64,000 bases of DNA from Pseudomonadota bacterium (GCA_023451825.1 JAEXYA010000037.1:1-64000), one strand, 5' to 3'; positions 1 to 7,952 are shown, counted from the stretch's first letter. The notes: a model not told the origin generated them from the sequence alone. Translations and numbers: made by a program.

Positions 1-116
1 GCCGCACGCGGCGCGCGGTCGCGCACATAGACGTCGGCGGCCACCGCCGGCACGGCCGTGGCGAGCGCGCCGACAGCCAGCATCGGCAGCAGGGCTTTAC
101 GCAGAATCTGTTGCAT
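1..116 (-). CDS. Exported protein, N-terminal fragment (runs off left end)
   Basis: Only the first 38 codons lie in the window. The ATG at 116-114 is preceded on the minus strand by an AGGAG ribosome-binding site about 8 bases upstream. The product starts MQQILRKALLPML, continues with a hydrophobic alanine/valine stretch and has an AVAA-type signal peptidase site before a DVYVRDRAP mature start. It is therefore probably a periplasmic or secreted protein. Nothing of the mature domain is visible, so no function can be given. Confidence 0.6.
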   Translation of the reverse strand, partial: MQQILRKALLPMLAVGALATAVPAVAADVYVRDRAPRA

Positions 117-318
117 CGGAGGTCTCCTCTTGAATCGCGTGGTCTTCGCCGTCCCGACGAAGTGCACCGCACACAGCGGCGCTTCGGGGATACGAACGCC
201 AGCGGCCGCCGGGTGTTCCCCGGCGAAATAGGGCCATTTGGTGCGGGAAAAGCGGCAAACAGGGCCGTCGGATGCGCCGCTTGCCGCCTGCGGTCTGCGC
301 GCGGAAAATCCGGCGCCG

Positions 319-1554
319 TCACCGCGTGGTGAAGTAGAAATCCTCGCTGCCGGACAGGGAGCCGTAGCTATAGGGCTGCTGCTTCTTGGCAGTCGCCAGC
401 AGCACGTCGTCGCGGACGAGATCGAACAGCCGCCGGATTTCCAGGTTCGGCGTCTTCAGGCGGCGCAGCAGCGCGATGGCAAACGGGCTGTTGTCGCCAT
501 CGCCGTCGAGCGCTAGTTCGCCATGTTTGGCGGAATAGACGATCAGCGTGCCGGCATCGGGCTCGGTGCGGGCCAGGCCGCGGGTGAGCGAGCGCGTTGC
601 CACGGTCCGCTTCATCTGGTCGAGAAACGGATTGTTGCGGCAGGCATCGAGCACCACCAGACGCAGGCGCCGCGCGGATTCGGCGGCGCTGAGCACCTTG
701 CCGATATCGATGGACTCCAGGTCGATGTCGCGATCGACGCGCAAGCGGGCATCGGTGGGGATCAGATAGTTGGTGCCTTTGTATTCGATGCCATGGCCCG
801 AATAATAGATCACGGCCCAATCGGCATTGTCGGCGACCTGCGCGAATTCGCTGAGCGCGACCACGAACTCCTCGCGCTTGAGATCGAGCTTCATCGTCAC
901 CGACTGGAAGCCGGCCTCGGTGAGTTCGCGCTGCAGCGCCTTGGCGTCGTTGGCGGCATTGGGCAGCACGGGGACATGACCGTAATTGCTGTTGCCGATC
1001 ACCAGCGCGACGCGCCGTCCGCCGGTCACGGTGATGCGGTCATTCGCAGGCGGCGCCGCGGGGGCGGGCGCGATCGCCGCCGGAGCCAGTGCCGCCACGG
1101 CCGCGGCGGCCGGCATCACAACGGCGGGCTTGGCCGCGCGCTTGGTCTCGCGCTTCGCAGGCGCTTCGGCCGCGCGGGCCGTGCGCGAGCGGCTGCCTGC
1201 TGCGGCTTCCTGCGCGCCGCCGCCACCACCAAATCCGCCGCCGCCCATGCGATTCATCATGCATTGGCGCACCGCCGGTGTCGCCCGCGCGCGGCAGGTT
1301 TCCAAATCGCCGCCGGAGCGCATGCAGGGGCCGACGATCGGCCGCCCGACACTGGCGCGGCAGGCTTCGAGCGCGGCCTCGCGCGATTGCGATTGCGCGG
1401 GCGGTGTCGTCATCAGCAGCGCGGCGAGCAGAAGCAGCAACGACGCCAGCAAACGCCCGAAGGCGCGACAGTGAACTGCCGCGCCTGAGGAAGATCGGAT
1501 CGAGAAAGGTCGAATGGAAAGCGCGCGTGATGCGGAACCGACGAAAGACGACAT
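319..1554 (-). CDS. Exported caspase-fold (peptidase C14) protein
   Basis: The product has 411 residues from the ATG at 1554. The frame stays open further upstream, but that part is arginine/serine-rich and lacks a signal sequence, so I reject it. A hydrophobic run (about residues 33-50) resembles a signal peptide or anchor. Next comes a segment with four cysteines (near 64, 77, 87, 98), a Gly-rich patch and an Ala/Pro linker. The caspase-like domain covers about 180-411: it opens with RRVALVIGNSNYG, has the catalytic His in YYSGHG (His254) and the catalytic Cys in DACRNNPF (Cys305). Both dyad residues are present, so it could be active as an orthocaspase-type peptidase. Substrates and role are unknown; related exported proteins are common in Bradyrhizobium relatives. 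It is convergent with nothing and sits upstream of an unrelated exported protein on the same strand. Confidence 0.85.
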   Translation of the reverse strand: MSSFVGSASRALSIRPFSIRSSSGAAVHCRAFGRLLASLLLLLAALLMTTPPAQSQSREAALEACRASVGRPIVGPCMRSGGDLETCRARATPAVRQCMMNRMGGGGFGGGGGAQEAAAGSRSRTARAAEAPAKRETKRAAKPAVVMPAAAAVAALAPAAIAPAPAAPPANDRITVTGGRRVALVIGNSNYGHVPVLPNAANDAKALQRELTEAGFQSVTMKLDLKREEFVVALSEFAQVADNADWAVIYYSGHGIEYKGTNYLIPTDARLRVDRDIDLESIDIGKVLSAAESARRLRLVVLDACRNNPFLDQMKRTVATRSLTRGLARTEPDAGTLIVYSAKHGELALDGDGDNSPFAIALLRRLKTPNLEIRRLFDLVRDDVLLATAKKQQPYSYGSLSGSEDFYFTTR

Positions 1555-1630
1555 CTCGGGACAAAGCCTTTGGGTAAAATGACTAAGCTTAAGCGGGCAA
1601 TGTCCCGAGCCTACAACAAAGTGCCTCCCA

Positions 1631-2107
1631 TTAAAACCAGCCGCGGGCCAGCATCCGCAGGTCGGCCGTGCGCAGGTGCTGGATATGATGGATGTGGTGG
1701 AAGTTGTTGTTGCTGCGGCGCTGTTCCGTGCGGCGCGGCTGCGGCTTGGCGGCTTCGGCCGGGATCGGCTTCTTGTTGAAGAAATCGAAGCAGCCGCCCT
1801 GCACGCCGATGCCGCCGACACACTTGGCGATCTCGCGCTTCATGGCGACGTCGCCGCAGGCATCCTTGTCGTTCTTCTTGTCGATCAGGCACGACACGCC
1901 TTCCTGTGCGGTGGGGGCGATCTTCTGGCCGCCGATCTGGGTCGGCACCGGCAGCAGCGCCGGCAGCGGGGCAGGGGCCGGGGCGACGCTGGCGGTTTCG
2001 GTCGCCGCATTGGCCGTCGCGGTGGCCGGGGTCATGTTGCGGACTTCGACGAGGGCGAAGGTGGAAACGGCGATGGCGAGACCGGCGGCGATGAGGGAGA
2101 GTTTCAT
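1631..2107 (-). CDS. Small exported protein of unknown function
   Basis: A 158-residue product begins MKLSLIAAGLAIAVSTFALV, a clear signal or anchor sequence, followed by an Ala/Pro/Thr linker. The central part has four cysteines (SCLIDKK, KDACGDVAM, AKCVGGIG, GGCFDFF), which suggests a small disulfide-bonded exported domain. The tail is rich in Asn and His (SNNNFHHIHHIQH). An AGGAG site lies 8 bases before the ATG at 2107. I do not recognise a family. It is transcribed away from the HTH regulator at 2273, sharing a 165-base intergenic region full of short repeats. Confidence 0.65.
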   Translation of the reverse strand: MKLSLIAAGLAIAVSTFALVEVRNMTPATATANAATETASVAPAPAPLPALLPVPTQIGGQKIAPTAQEGVSCLIDKKNDKDACGDVAMKREIAKCVGGIGVQGGCFDFFNKKPIPAEAAKPQPRRTEQRRSNNNFHHIHHIQHLRTADLRMLARGWF

Positions 2108-2115
2108 GGGGTAGC

Positions 2116-2143
2116 TCCTGTGTCCTGTGTCCTGTGTCCTGGG
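2116..2143. repeat. 7-bp tandem repeat TCCTGTG (3 copies plus one variant)
   Basis: TCCTGTG occurs at 2116, 2123 and 2130, followed by TCCTGGG at 2137. On the minus strand each unit reads CACAGGA, so several Shine-Dalgarno-like AGGA cores lie in series just upstream of the gene starting at 2107. Confidence 0.7.
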
Positions 2144-2193
2144 TTCTGGTTGCGCCAGCTCGTTGCTGACGGTTCATGTGTAGGACCGCAGAC

Positions 2194-2271
2194 TTTCCGC
2201 GAATATCATCGACAATTTCCGCATTTCCCAATATGCTTCCAGAACTTTCCGATATTTCCGGAGCGCTTTCC
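2194..2271. promoter_or_regulatory. Array of six TTTCC motifs between divergent genes
   Basis: TTTCC occurs at 2194, 2216, 2224, 2246, 2255 and 2267, usually followed by G. Two of the intervals are exactly 22 bp, about two helical turns. The array ends directly before the ATG at 2273 of an HTH protein, so an autoregulatory operator is possible. This is inference from position and repetition only. Confidence 0.4.
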
Positions 2272-2272
2272 G

Positions 2273-3016
2273 ATGACCGAGGACGACGACAAGCGCCGCG
2301 TGGGCCGCGACATCAAGCGCTATCTCGCGGTCAACCGCATTTCGCGCGAGGAATTCAGCTTCCAGACCAAGCTCGGCAAGAGCACCATCGACAAGCTGAT
2401 GACCGGCATCTATTCGGACGCCACGCTGCAGATCGTGCTCGAGCGCACCGGCTTCGTGCGCAACAACAGCTATGCCGCCAAGCATCTCGGCGGCTATTCC
2501 CGCGCCGCCTGGACCGGCTATCTGCAGACCTATCGCCTGCTGCTGCCCTCGATTTCCGATGCCGGCCATATCGATGCGCTGTGCGTCGCCATCGAATGGG
2601 ACGAGAGCGTGCCCGGCATGGTGCTGGTGCAGAAATCCGGCCGCAAATTCGCCAAGGGCCAGGTCATCGGCCATCTCGCGATCCCGCATGAGCGCTCGCC
2701 GCTGGTGCATATCCAGGCGCCCGAAGGCCATGGCCGCAATTTCGTGCTGTCCACCATGCTGGGCGAGCCTGTCATGCGCGGGTTGCTGCTGACGGTGAGC
2801 AACCTGGTCGCCAATGCCTTCATCCCGGTGGCGTTGCCGGTGGCGATGCGCCGCCTTGCGGAAGCGAGCCCGGATGCCGCAGATTTCGGCCATATCGCGC
2901 CCGCGGATGCGCGCTATAATGCAGCGATGGGCGAGTTGCGGCAGGTGGTCGAGCGGCAATATGGCCGCCTGATCGATCCGCTGCAGGCGGCCGCGGCGAA
3001 AACAAAGACGGCATGA
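2273..3016 (+). CDS. HTH-type transcriptional regulator (XRE-like N-terminus)
   Basis: The product has 247 residues. The chosen ATG at 2273 is the first residue that looks like protein (MTEDDDKRRVGRDIKRYL). GGAG lies about 10 bases upstream, and the longer open frame before it overlaps the divergent gene. Residues 8-60 resemble an XRE-like helix-turn-helix: DIKRYLAVNRISREEF, then TKLGKSTIDKLMTGIY, a recognition helix and turn. The remaining roughly 180 residues have mixed alpha/beta character with no motif I can name; they include a phrase like GQVIGHLAIPHERSP and could be a sensor or effector domain. The target is unknown, but the TTTCC array immediately upstream suggests autoregulation. Confidence 0.6.
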   Translation: MTEDDDKRRVGRDIKRYLAVNRISREEFSFQTKLGKSTIDKLMTGIYSDATLQIVLERTGFVRNNSYAAKHLGGYSRAAWTGYLQTYRLLLPSISDAGHIDALCVAIEWDESVPGMVLVQKSGRKFAKGQVIGHLAIPHERSPLVHIQAPEGHGRNFVLSTMLGEPVMRGLLLTVSNLVANAFIPVALPVAMRRLAEASPDAADFGHIAPADARYNAAMGELRQVVERQYGRLIDPLQAAAAKTKTA

Positions 3017-3066
3017 TGCGCGAGATGCGCCCATGCCGGGCGACATGATCGATGTGTGAGACAGGC

Positions 3067-3546
3067 ATGAACAGTCCGGCAGATGCGTTCCGTCCCATCA
3101 TGCTCGCCGCTTTGGCGGCGCTGGCCTGCGCCGCGCCCGCGCGTGCGGAGGATGCCGATGCGAGCGAGCGCAGCGTGCTCGGCGGCAGCCCGCCGATCTA
3201 TGCCAGCGCGCCCGTCACCTCGCTGGTGACGCAAAGTTACAAGCGGTTTCGCGTGGTGCCGCCCGGCGATCCGCAGCCGGCCGCGAAGGCGCAGACCGGC
3301 ACCCGCTGCGCCACCCGTCTCGGCCTGTTCGGCCCCGGCCGCAGCCTGCCGGTGAATAGCTATTGTGTCGGCCGCGATCCGCAGAACCAGCTCGCCAAGG
3401 GCCGCGTGGTGCCCGACGGCACCGGCACTTTTTGCGCCACCTCCGCCGGCCTGTTCGGCCCCGGCCCGGAACAGCCGATCGGCCTGCCGTGTTCGGCGGA
3501 AGCGAAAGGCGGCGCGGTGCAGGGACGGATTGCGGCGGCGGAGTGA
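3067..3546 (+). CDS. Exported protein with a duplicated cysteine/GLFGPG motif
   Basis: The product has 159 residues from ATG 3067; an ATG at 3052 would add five residues. The N-terminus PIMLAALAALACAAPARAED is a signal peptide with an ARA-type cleavage site. The mature part contains two similar blocks: TGTRCATRLGLFGPG followed by a second cysteine (YCVG), and TGTFCATSAGLFGPG followed by LPCSA. The four cysteines may form two disulfides. No enzymatic motif is visible and I do not recognise the family. It is the last gene of the GC-rich left part before the AT-rich helicase insert. Confidence 0.6.
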   Translation: MNSPADAFRPIMLAALAALACAAPARAEDADASERSVLGGSPPIYASAPVTSLVTQSYKRFRVVPPGDPQPAAKAQTGTRCATRLGLFGPGRSLPVNSYCVGRDPQNQLAKGRVVPDGTGTFCATSAGLFGPGPEQPIGLPCSAEAKGGAVQGRIAAAE

Positions 3547-3617
3547 GGGGGGGCGTCATCTCCCGCCTTGAAGATAAGCACGGCGCTCGACGATATATTG
3601 TGAGAGCACGCAGAGCG

Positions 3618-6600
3618 TTAGCTGGACTGTTCTATCCATTGACTGCGATTTCGTTTTCCAACTGCGACACGTCCAACAATAGAGTTTGTTGTAATCTCGA
3701 ACATCGCGCCGATCTGACGGACGCGGAAACCAATTATCGTTTTTACCTCGGCACAGACTACAAGATGTTGGCCACTCGGTGAGCGAACCGCGGCTTCAAT
3801 CTTGTATTTTCCGCCTTTGCTGGTAGCTGCGATGCGTTCAGCGATGATGTCCCATAGTTGGATCTCATCGGCGTTTCGTCGCACTCCATCAAGAATCTCA
3901 ACAAGTGGTTTCAAGCGAAGGTCGTTCTCACCAACCACAAATCCAGCATGAACTGCGAGGCCAGTTAGTCGGCAGTTGCGAATGTCCTCCGGATGGACTT
4001 CTCGCATGCTCCATAAGCACGTCGTTGCTTCTTTAGGTGTGCAGAATTTGGAGGATGCAGATCGAATAGCAATTTCTTCCAATAAGCGAATCTGCGAGAT
4101 GCTGCTAGTAACAAGGAAGCGTTTCAGAGCTTTCTTGTTCGTCACCTCGCATCGAGCGAGACCAATTGGAAGAACCTTCTTCCCGGTTACTTCACATCGC
4201 TCTAGGACGCCGGTTCTCACCGCGTGTCCTGTAACTTCGCACTTCTCTGATTCTGCTTCGGTGATCGGCTCACGGGTTTCGTGGCAGATCAGAAACTCCG
4301 ATTTGTGGCCGACCTTTCCGGATACGATAGATCTGGCCTCCTGATCCTTACGATAAAGGTTCCCTGAGATTTCGCTCGTTGCGATCTCATCTCGCAAGAA
4401 GTCTTGCTTTGTGAATTGGCATTTTTCAAAGTGCTCTGGCTCGGCCCTTATACCGCTCAATGCCGAGGTTTTCAGTAGATGCGAGCTAACGAAGTTTCCA
4501 GAAATTTCAGATTTTTCAGCTTCGTTCGCCAGTATGCGTTTCTTCGTCACGCTGCAAGTGATCAGAAACTCGGGTAAGGTGACGCGCTCGCTAATTTCGG
4601 ATTTCTCGAGAAGGTGAAGAAGAACATCAGCACCAGTAATTTCGCACTTCGATAAGCAGCTTATAGGAACCGTTTTTCCTGACTTCGAGCAAAGCGCAAG
4701 TTGAGGAGCGGTTGCAATAGCGCCGGAGTGCGGGATGATGGTGAGTTTGCTTTCGTAGTAGGGACCGACATCAAATTTGAATGTCGTTCTGACTTCGATC
4801 TCCCGGTGAAGTTGTCCTTCAGCACCAACCAGCGTCATCTCCAATCGCGGAGTGAACTCGTCTTGGAGCTTCTTTCGCTTGCGATCATCCTTCGAAGATC
4901 TTGCTTCCTGCGCACGCCGCTCTAGGTAGAAGCGGCAGAACTCTGAGATGTTCTCGTCCGAACTTGCGGCAGATTCAAGCGCCGCCAAGCGAAGTCCTAT
5001 TTCCTTCGGATCTTCAAATGTTTTGGCGAGGGGAAGTAAAGCCGATCTGTTCGTCGAACTGTAATTATCCTCGTGAACACAAGGAACATCGACCAAGCGC
5101 TCGTAGCTGTCATGGGCTACGGTTGCCCTTACGCGAATTGTGGCGCTGCCACTAAATACACGGGTGATCTTCTCGACCGAAGAAGAAACGCTTGTTGCTC
5201 CAAAAGCTTGCGTCCATCCTTTCGCGATGTCATCGCAGGCTTTGCTCGGGTCGTGATCGAGATCGTTTACGTCATGGACTCCGGAGGAGGATATGCGGCT
5301 GACCAGACGTTGAAATGCGGGGCTTCCGGGACGGTAGAGTGTGCTTCTTACGTTGGCGGTTGTTTGCTCGTCAAAGCGGATGAACTCACGCCCGCTGCCT
5401 TCCTCTGCGAGATAGACGCCGCCTGGGTGAGGGGTGAGCCGAACGCCGATTGACTCGAGACCCTTGAGCGTAAATTTTTCCGCATCCATCGAGTGTGGCG
5501 TGGAGGGCAGATTTGGGGAGCGAGGACCGACATATTCATGGCCGTCCATACTGCCGAGCATCTGGCTGATCGCAGCCTCCTCTCGCTCCAGTTCGACCTT
5601 GGCGTCCTCAATGCTTTTCACTGCTAGCTTTGTGGCTTTCTCAGTATCTTTGCCAGTCAGAGCAGCAAGAACCAGTTTTAGAATCTGATCCTCGAAGCCA
5701 TTCTCGTCGTCGCCTTCGCCCATATCAGAGCCGTGAAGTAGAGCCTCCACATCGCCGATGGCGTGAGCTGCCATTTGGAGCTTTTCCATGAGGCGTCCCA
5801 CGATGTATTCCTCGAAAGTGCCTCTCAAGGTGACATTGTATATGCTCACGTAAGCGTGGTCGGAGGCTAGGCGTTGGACGCGGCCGATCCGTTGCTCTAC
5901 GATCATCGGATTCCAAGGCAGATCGTAATTTACGAGCACATTTGCAACTTGAAGATTGACGCCTTCAGAGCCCGCTTCTGTTGAGACAATTACTCTACAT
6001 GCCGGAGGAGCCTGTCTAAAGCGTTTGATGGCTTCCTGATTCCGCTCTCCCGAGTCGCCGTTGATTATTCCGACCGTTAATCCGCACTTCTCCAGAAAAT
6101 TCTGGATAGTGGTCTGAGTTTCGCGGCGAATCGTAAAAACAACTAAGCGCCAACTATTGGGGTTCTCTCGCTGGAGTTTTTCAATCAGACGACCCAGACC
6201 GACAAGCTTTGCGCTTGGCGGCATTGCTTCGACGATAGATTGCACGGCTGCAGTCAGGTCCGCTGGGACACTGCCTTTACGCGCCATGTTTCGCAATTGA
6301 GCCAACAGCGCCTCTGGGCTGCTTGTCAGAGCTTGCAGAATCGAGATTTGAGTTAGTCGACTAAGCTTTTGAATTGGCTTGGCGATGGCTTTGATAAGTT
6401 GGAGTTCAGCCGGGGTCGGCTCGACCGTATGCATCAGCACCTTCCGGTCAGGGAAGTATAACTGAGCATCTCCACGACGTACCCGGGACATATATCCGTA
6501 GACAATTGAGCGAAATTCGTCGCGGGCGTCATGTTTTAGCTCGCGGGCTTTGTCTCTTTCATCGGCGATAAAGCGCCGGGCGAACATGCCGGGAGTACCA

Positions 6601-7310
6601 AAAGGATTGTCGTGTCCGCGGGCTACGGTCAGAAGGTCCACTAGCGAGTAAAGGTCCCACAACCGATTTTGTATAGGCGTTGCAGTTAGCATCAGAACGA
6701 ATTGGAATCTTCGATCCTCGAGTGCCTTTCGAAAACGCTTGGCTACCGCCGGTGGGGTCTCTGTTCCGTAGAGATTGCGGAGCTTATGAGCTTCGTCGAG
6801 GATCAACATCTGAAATTGATCTTCCGGAATGCGCTCCAGATACAATCGTGCAGAATTGTAAGTTGTAATGATCGCAATCGTTTCGTCGGCGGGCTCTTCC
6901 AGAAGCTCTTTCCCGATTGCGATTTTGGCTGGGATGTCGAACTTCGTGCTGAGCTCTTCCTTCCACTGTTGAGCAAGTATCTTTGGACAGACAATCAGGA
7001 TGCGTGTGAGCCGAGATCTAGCTCGCAACTCGCTAACAATGAGGCCAGCGCTGATCGTTTTTCCCAAGCCAACGTCGTCGGCAAGCAAAGTGACGGGTAA
7101 ACGTCGGCAGAACGTGATCAGATTGCTGACTTGATGACGGTAGGGCGTCAGCTTATCTCGCCAGCCTTGTGTAGATTTAAAATCTTCTGCGCTCTCGATC
7201 ACGATTGGATCGGTCAAATCCCATTCGAGAGCTGCGCGGTAGATGCGATATTCGTCTGCGCTTCTTCTTTGGCTCAAAATCTTTGTTTGAAATTCGGATG
7301 CCACATCCAT
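3618..7310 (-). CDS. SNF2-family helicase with C-terminal 15-residue repeat array
   Basis: The product has 1,230 residues from the ATG at 7310, preceded by GGGGAGC. The frame continues upstream, but through the rpmB terminator hairpin, so I reject the longer form. The ATPase core has Walker A GLGKT (about 81-85), DEAH (172-175), LTATPIQN (about 208-215), and in lobe 2 STEAGSEGVN and QRIGRVQR (about 443-481). This fits RapA/HepA-like and SNF2 translocases, which remodel nucleoprotein complexes. A charged segment near 810-835 may be a coiled coil. Residues 874-1125 are a tandem array of 15-residue units starting [CS]xx[ST]G. The final 105 residues resemble no family I know. The gene is visibly AT-richer than its neighbours: one 60-base line (4081-4140) has 26 G/C, against 44 in 20101-20160. 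It stands alone, with no methylase, nuclease or other defence partner, so a role in phage or plasmid defence is only a guess. Confidence 0.85.
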   Translation of the reverse strand: MDVASEFQTKILSQRRSADEYRIYRAALEWDLTDPIVIESAEDFKSTQGWRDKLTPYRHQVSNLITFCRRLPVTLLADDVGLGKTISAGLIVSELRARSRLTRILIVCPKILAQQWKEELSTKFDIPAKIAIGKELLEEPADETIAIITTYNSARLYLERIPEDQFQMLILDEAHKLRNLYGTETPPAVAKRFRKALEDRRFQFVLMLTATPIQNRLWDLYSLVDLLTVARGHDNPFGTPGMFARRFIADERDKARELKHDARDEFRSIVYGYMSRVRRGDAQLYFPDRKVLMHTVEPTPAELQLIKAIAKPIQKLSRLTQISILQALTSSPEALLAQLRNMARKGSVPADLTAAVQSIVEAMPPSAKLVGLGRLIEKLQRENPNSWRLVVFTIRRETQTTIQNFLEKCGLTVGIINGDSGERNQEAIKRFRQAPPACRVIVSTEAGSEGVNLQVANVLVNYDLPWNPMIVEQRIGRVQRLASDHAYVSIYNVTLRGTFEEYIVGRLMEKLQMAAHAIGDVEALLHGSDMGEGDDENGFEDQILKLVLAALTGKDTEKATKLAVKSIEDAKVELEREEAAISQMLGSMDGHEYVGPRSPNLPSTPHSMDAEKFTLKGLESIGVRLTPHPGGVYLAEEGSGREFIRFDEQTTANVRSTLYRPGSPAFQRLVSRISSSGVHDVNDLDHDPSKACDDIAKGWTQAFGATSVSSSVEKITRVFSGSATIRVRATVAHDSYERLVDVPCVHEDNYSSTNRSALLPLAKTFEDPKEIGLRLAALESAASSDENISEFCRFYLERRAQEARSSKDDRKRKKLQDEFTPRLEMTLVGAEGQLHREIEVRTTFKFDVGPYYESKLTIIPHSGAIATAPQLALCSKSGKTVPISCLSKCEITGADVLLHLLEKSEISERVTLPEFLITCSVTKKRILANEAEKSEISGNFVSSHLLKTSALSGIRAEPEHFEKCQFTKQDFLRDEIATSEISGNLYRKDQEARSIVSGKVGHKSEFLICHETREPITEAESEKCEVTGHAVRTGVLERCEVTGKKVLPIGLARCEVTNKKALKRFLVTSSISQIRLLEEIAIRSASSKFCTPKEATTCLWSMREVHPEDIRNCRLTGLAVHAGFVVGENDLRLKPLVEILDGVRRNADEIQLWDIIAERIAATSKGGKYKIEAAVRSPSGQHLVVCAEVKTIIGFRVRQIGAMFEITTNSIVGRVAVGKRNRSQWIEQSS
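3936..4691 (-). repeat. Protein-level 15-residue tandem repeats in the helicase
   Basis: Reading the minus strand, sixteen successive units begin with Cys or Ser and almost all are exactly 15 residues; one has 14, and a partial 17th follows. Examples are CEITGADVLLHLLEK, SEISERVTLPEFLIT, CEVTGHAVRTGVLER and CEVTGKKVLPIGLAR. The consensus is [CS]-[EAS]-x-[ST]-[GxK]-x-x-[VL]-x-x-x-x-[LA]-x-[KRT]. The repeats are divergent at DNA level, so the array is old and under protein-level selection. Confidence 0.85.
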
Positions 7311-7390
7311 TTGGCCCCATGCTCCCCGTAGTTCAATTGCAGGATGCTGAGTTGTTTGCCTGTAAGCAAGTATTCCTCGTCTTGTACTTT

Positions 7391-7406
7391 GTTCGCATAC
7401 GCGAAC
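7391..7406. promoter_or_regulatory. Inverted repeat upstream of the SNF2 gene
   Basis: GTTCGC-ATAC-GCGAAC, with 6-bp perfect arms, lies 81 bases upstream of the helicase ATG and inside the AT-rich insert, after the rpmB terminator. It could be a regulator-binding site; no adjacent regulator gene is visible. Confidence 0.35.
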
Positions 7407-7433
7407 GAGATCTGTGCAAACTATTGTCGGGTC

Positions 7434-7472
7434 TAAAAACAAAACGGCCGGATCTCGCGATCCGGCCGTTTT
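7434..7472 (-). terminator. rpmB intrinsic terminator
   Basis: A perfect 14-bp stem (7441-7454 with 7459-7472) has a 4-base loop and, on the minus strand, is followed by TTTTGTTTTTAG. It lies about 70 bases past the rpmB stop and marks the right edge of the AT-rich insert. Confidence 0.9.
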
Positions 7473-7545
7473 GTTAGTTCTATATGAGCCACGCCCAATC
7501 AGCGCGCCGTCCTCAAGCCCAGGCAGCTCACGCCGCCCTTGCGGC

Positions 7546-7842
7546 TCAGGCCGCCTTGGCTTCCGACTGCTTCTTCGCGATGGCGCGCTTGAGCAGCACG
7601 GCCTTGGCGGAGAGCTCGTGCTCCTTGGCCGCCAGCAGATAGGCGTCGAAACCACCGCGGTGGTCCACCGACTTCACCGCATTGGCCGACACGCGCAGGC
7701 GCACGCCGCGGCCGAGGGTGTCGGAGATGAAGGTCACATTGACCAGGTTCGGCAGAAACCGGCGCTTGGTCTTGATGTTCGAATGGCTCACTTTGTGGCC
7801 GACCTGCGGGCCCTTCAGTGTCAGTTCACAACGCCGCGACAT
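7546..7842 (-). CDS. rpmB: 50S ribosomal protein L28
   Basis: The product has 98 residues and starts MSRRCELTLKGPQVGHKVSH, the characteristic L28 N-terminus, followed by SNIKTKRRFLPNL and a basic, alanine-rich C-terminus (LLKRAIAKKQSEAKAA) typical of alphaproteobacterial L28. It is a structural component of the large ribosomal subunit. AGAGGA lies upstream of the ATG. A strong minus-strand promoter is visible at 7924-7952 and an intrinsic terminator follows at about 7440-7472, so it is a monocistronic transcript. Confidence 0.97.
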   Translation of the reverse strand: MSRRCELTLKGPQVGHKVSHSNIKTKRRFLPNLVNVTFISDTLGRGVRLRVSANAVKSVDHRGGFDAYLLAAKEHELSAKAVLLKRAIAKKQSEAKAA

Positions 7843-7923
7843 GGCGAAAATCCTCTGTCATCCCCGCCTGCAGCATGCGCCGGGCAGGGGTTCAAAAATC
7901 ACGTCCATTTCAGGAACCGCGGA

Positions 7924-7952
7924 CGTATAGGGTTTGGAGCGGCCAACGTCAA
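7924..7952 (-). promoter_or_regulatory. Sigma-70-type promoter of rpmB
   Basis: On the minus strand TTGACG (7952-7947) and TATACG (7929-7924) are separated by 17 bases, close to the housekeeping consensus. Transcription would start near 7917, about 75 bases before the rpmB ATG. Confidence 0.75.

Noticed and set aside
523..1488. Open frame of 321 codons on the plus strand opposite the caspase-like gene
   Set aside because: It lies entirely antisense to a gene with clear motifs and has the Arg/Gly/His-rich composition of a GC-rich shadow.
1676..2272. N-terminal extension of the HTH regulator reading frame
   Set aside because: It overlaps the divergent exported-protein gene and has no domain; the ATG at 2273 has a ribosome-binding site and starts the recognisable protein.
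7311..7655. N-terminal extension of the SNF2 helicase
   Set aside because: It would translate through the perfect rpmB terminator hairpin and overlap rpmB; the segment is not protein-like.
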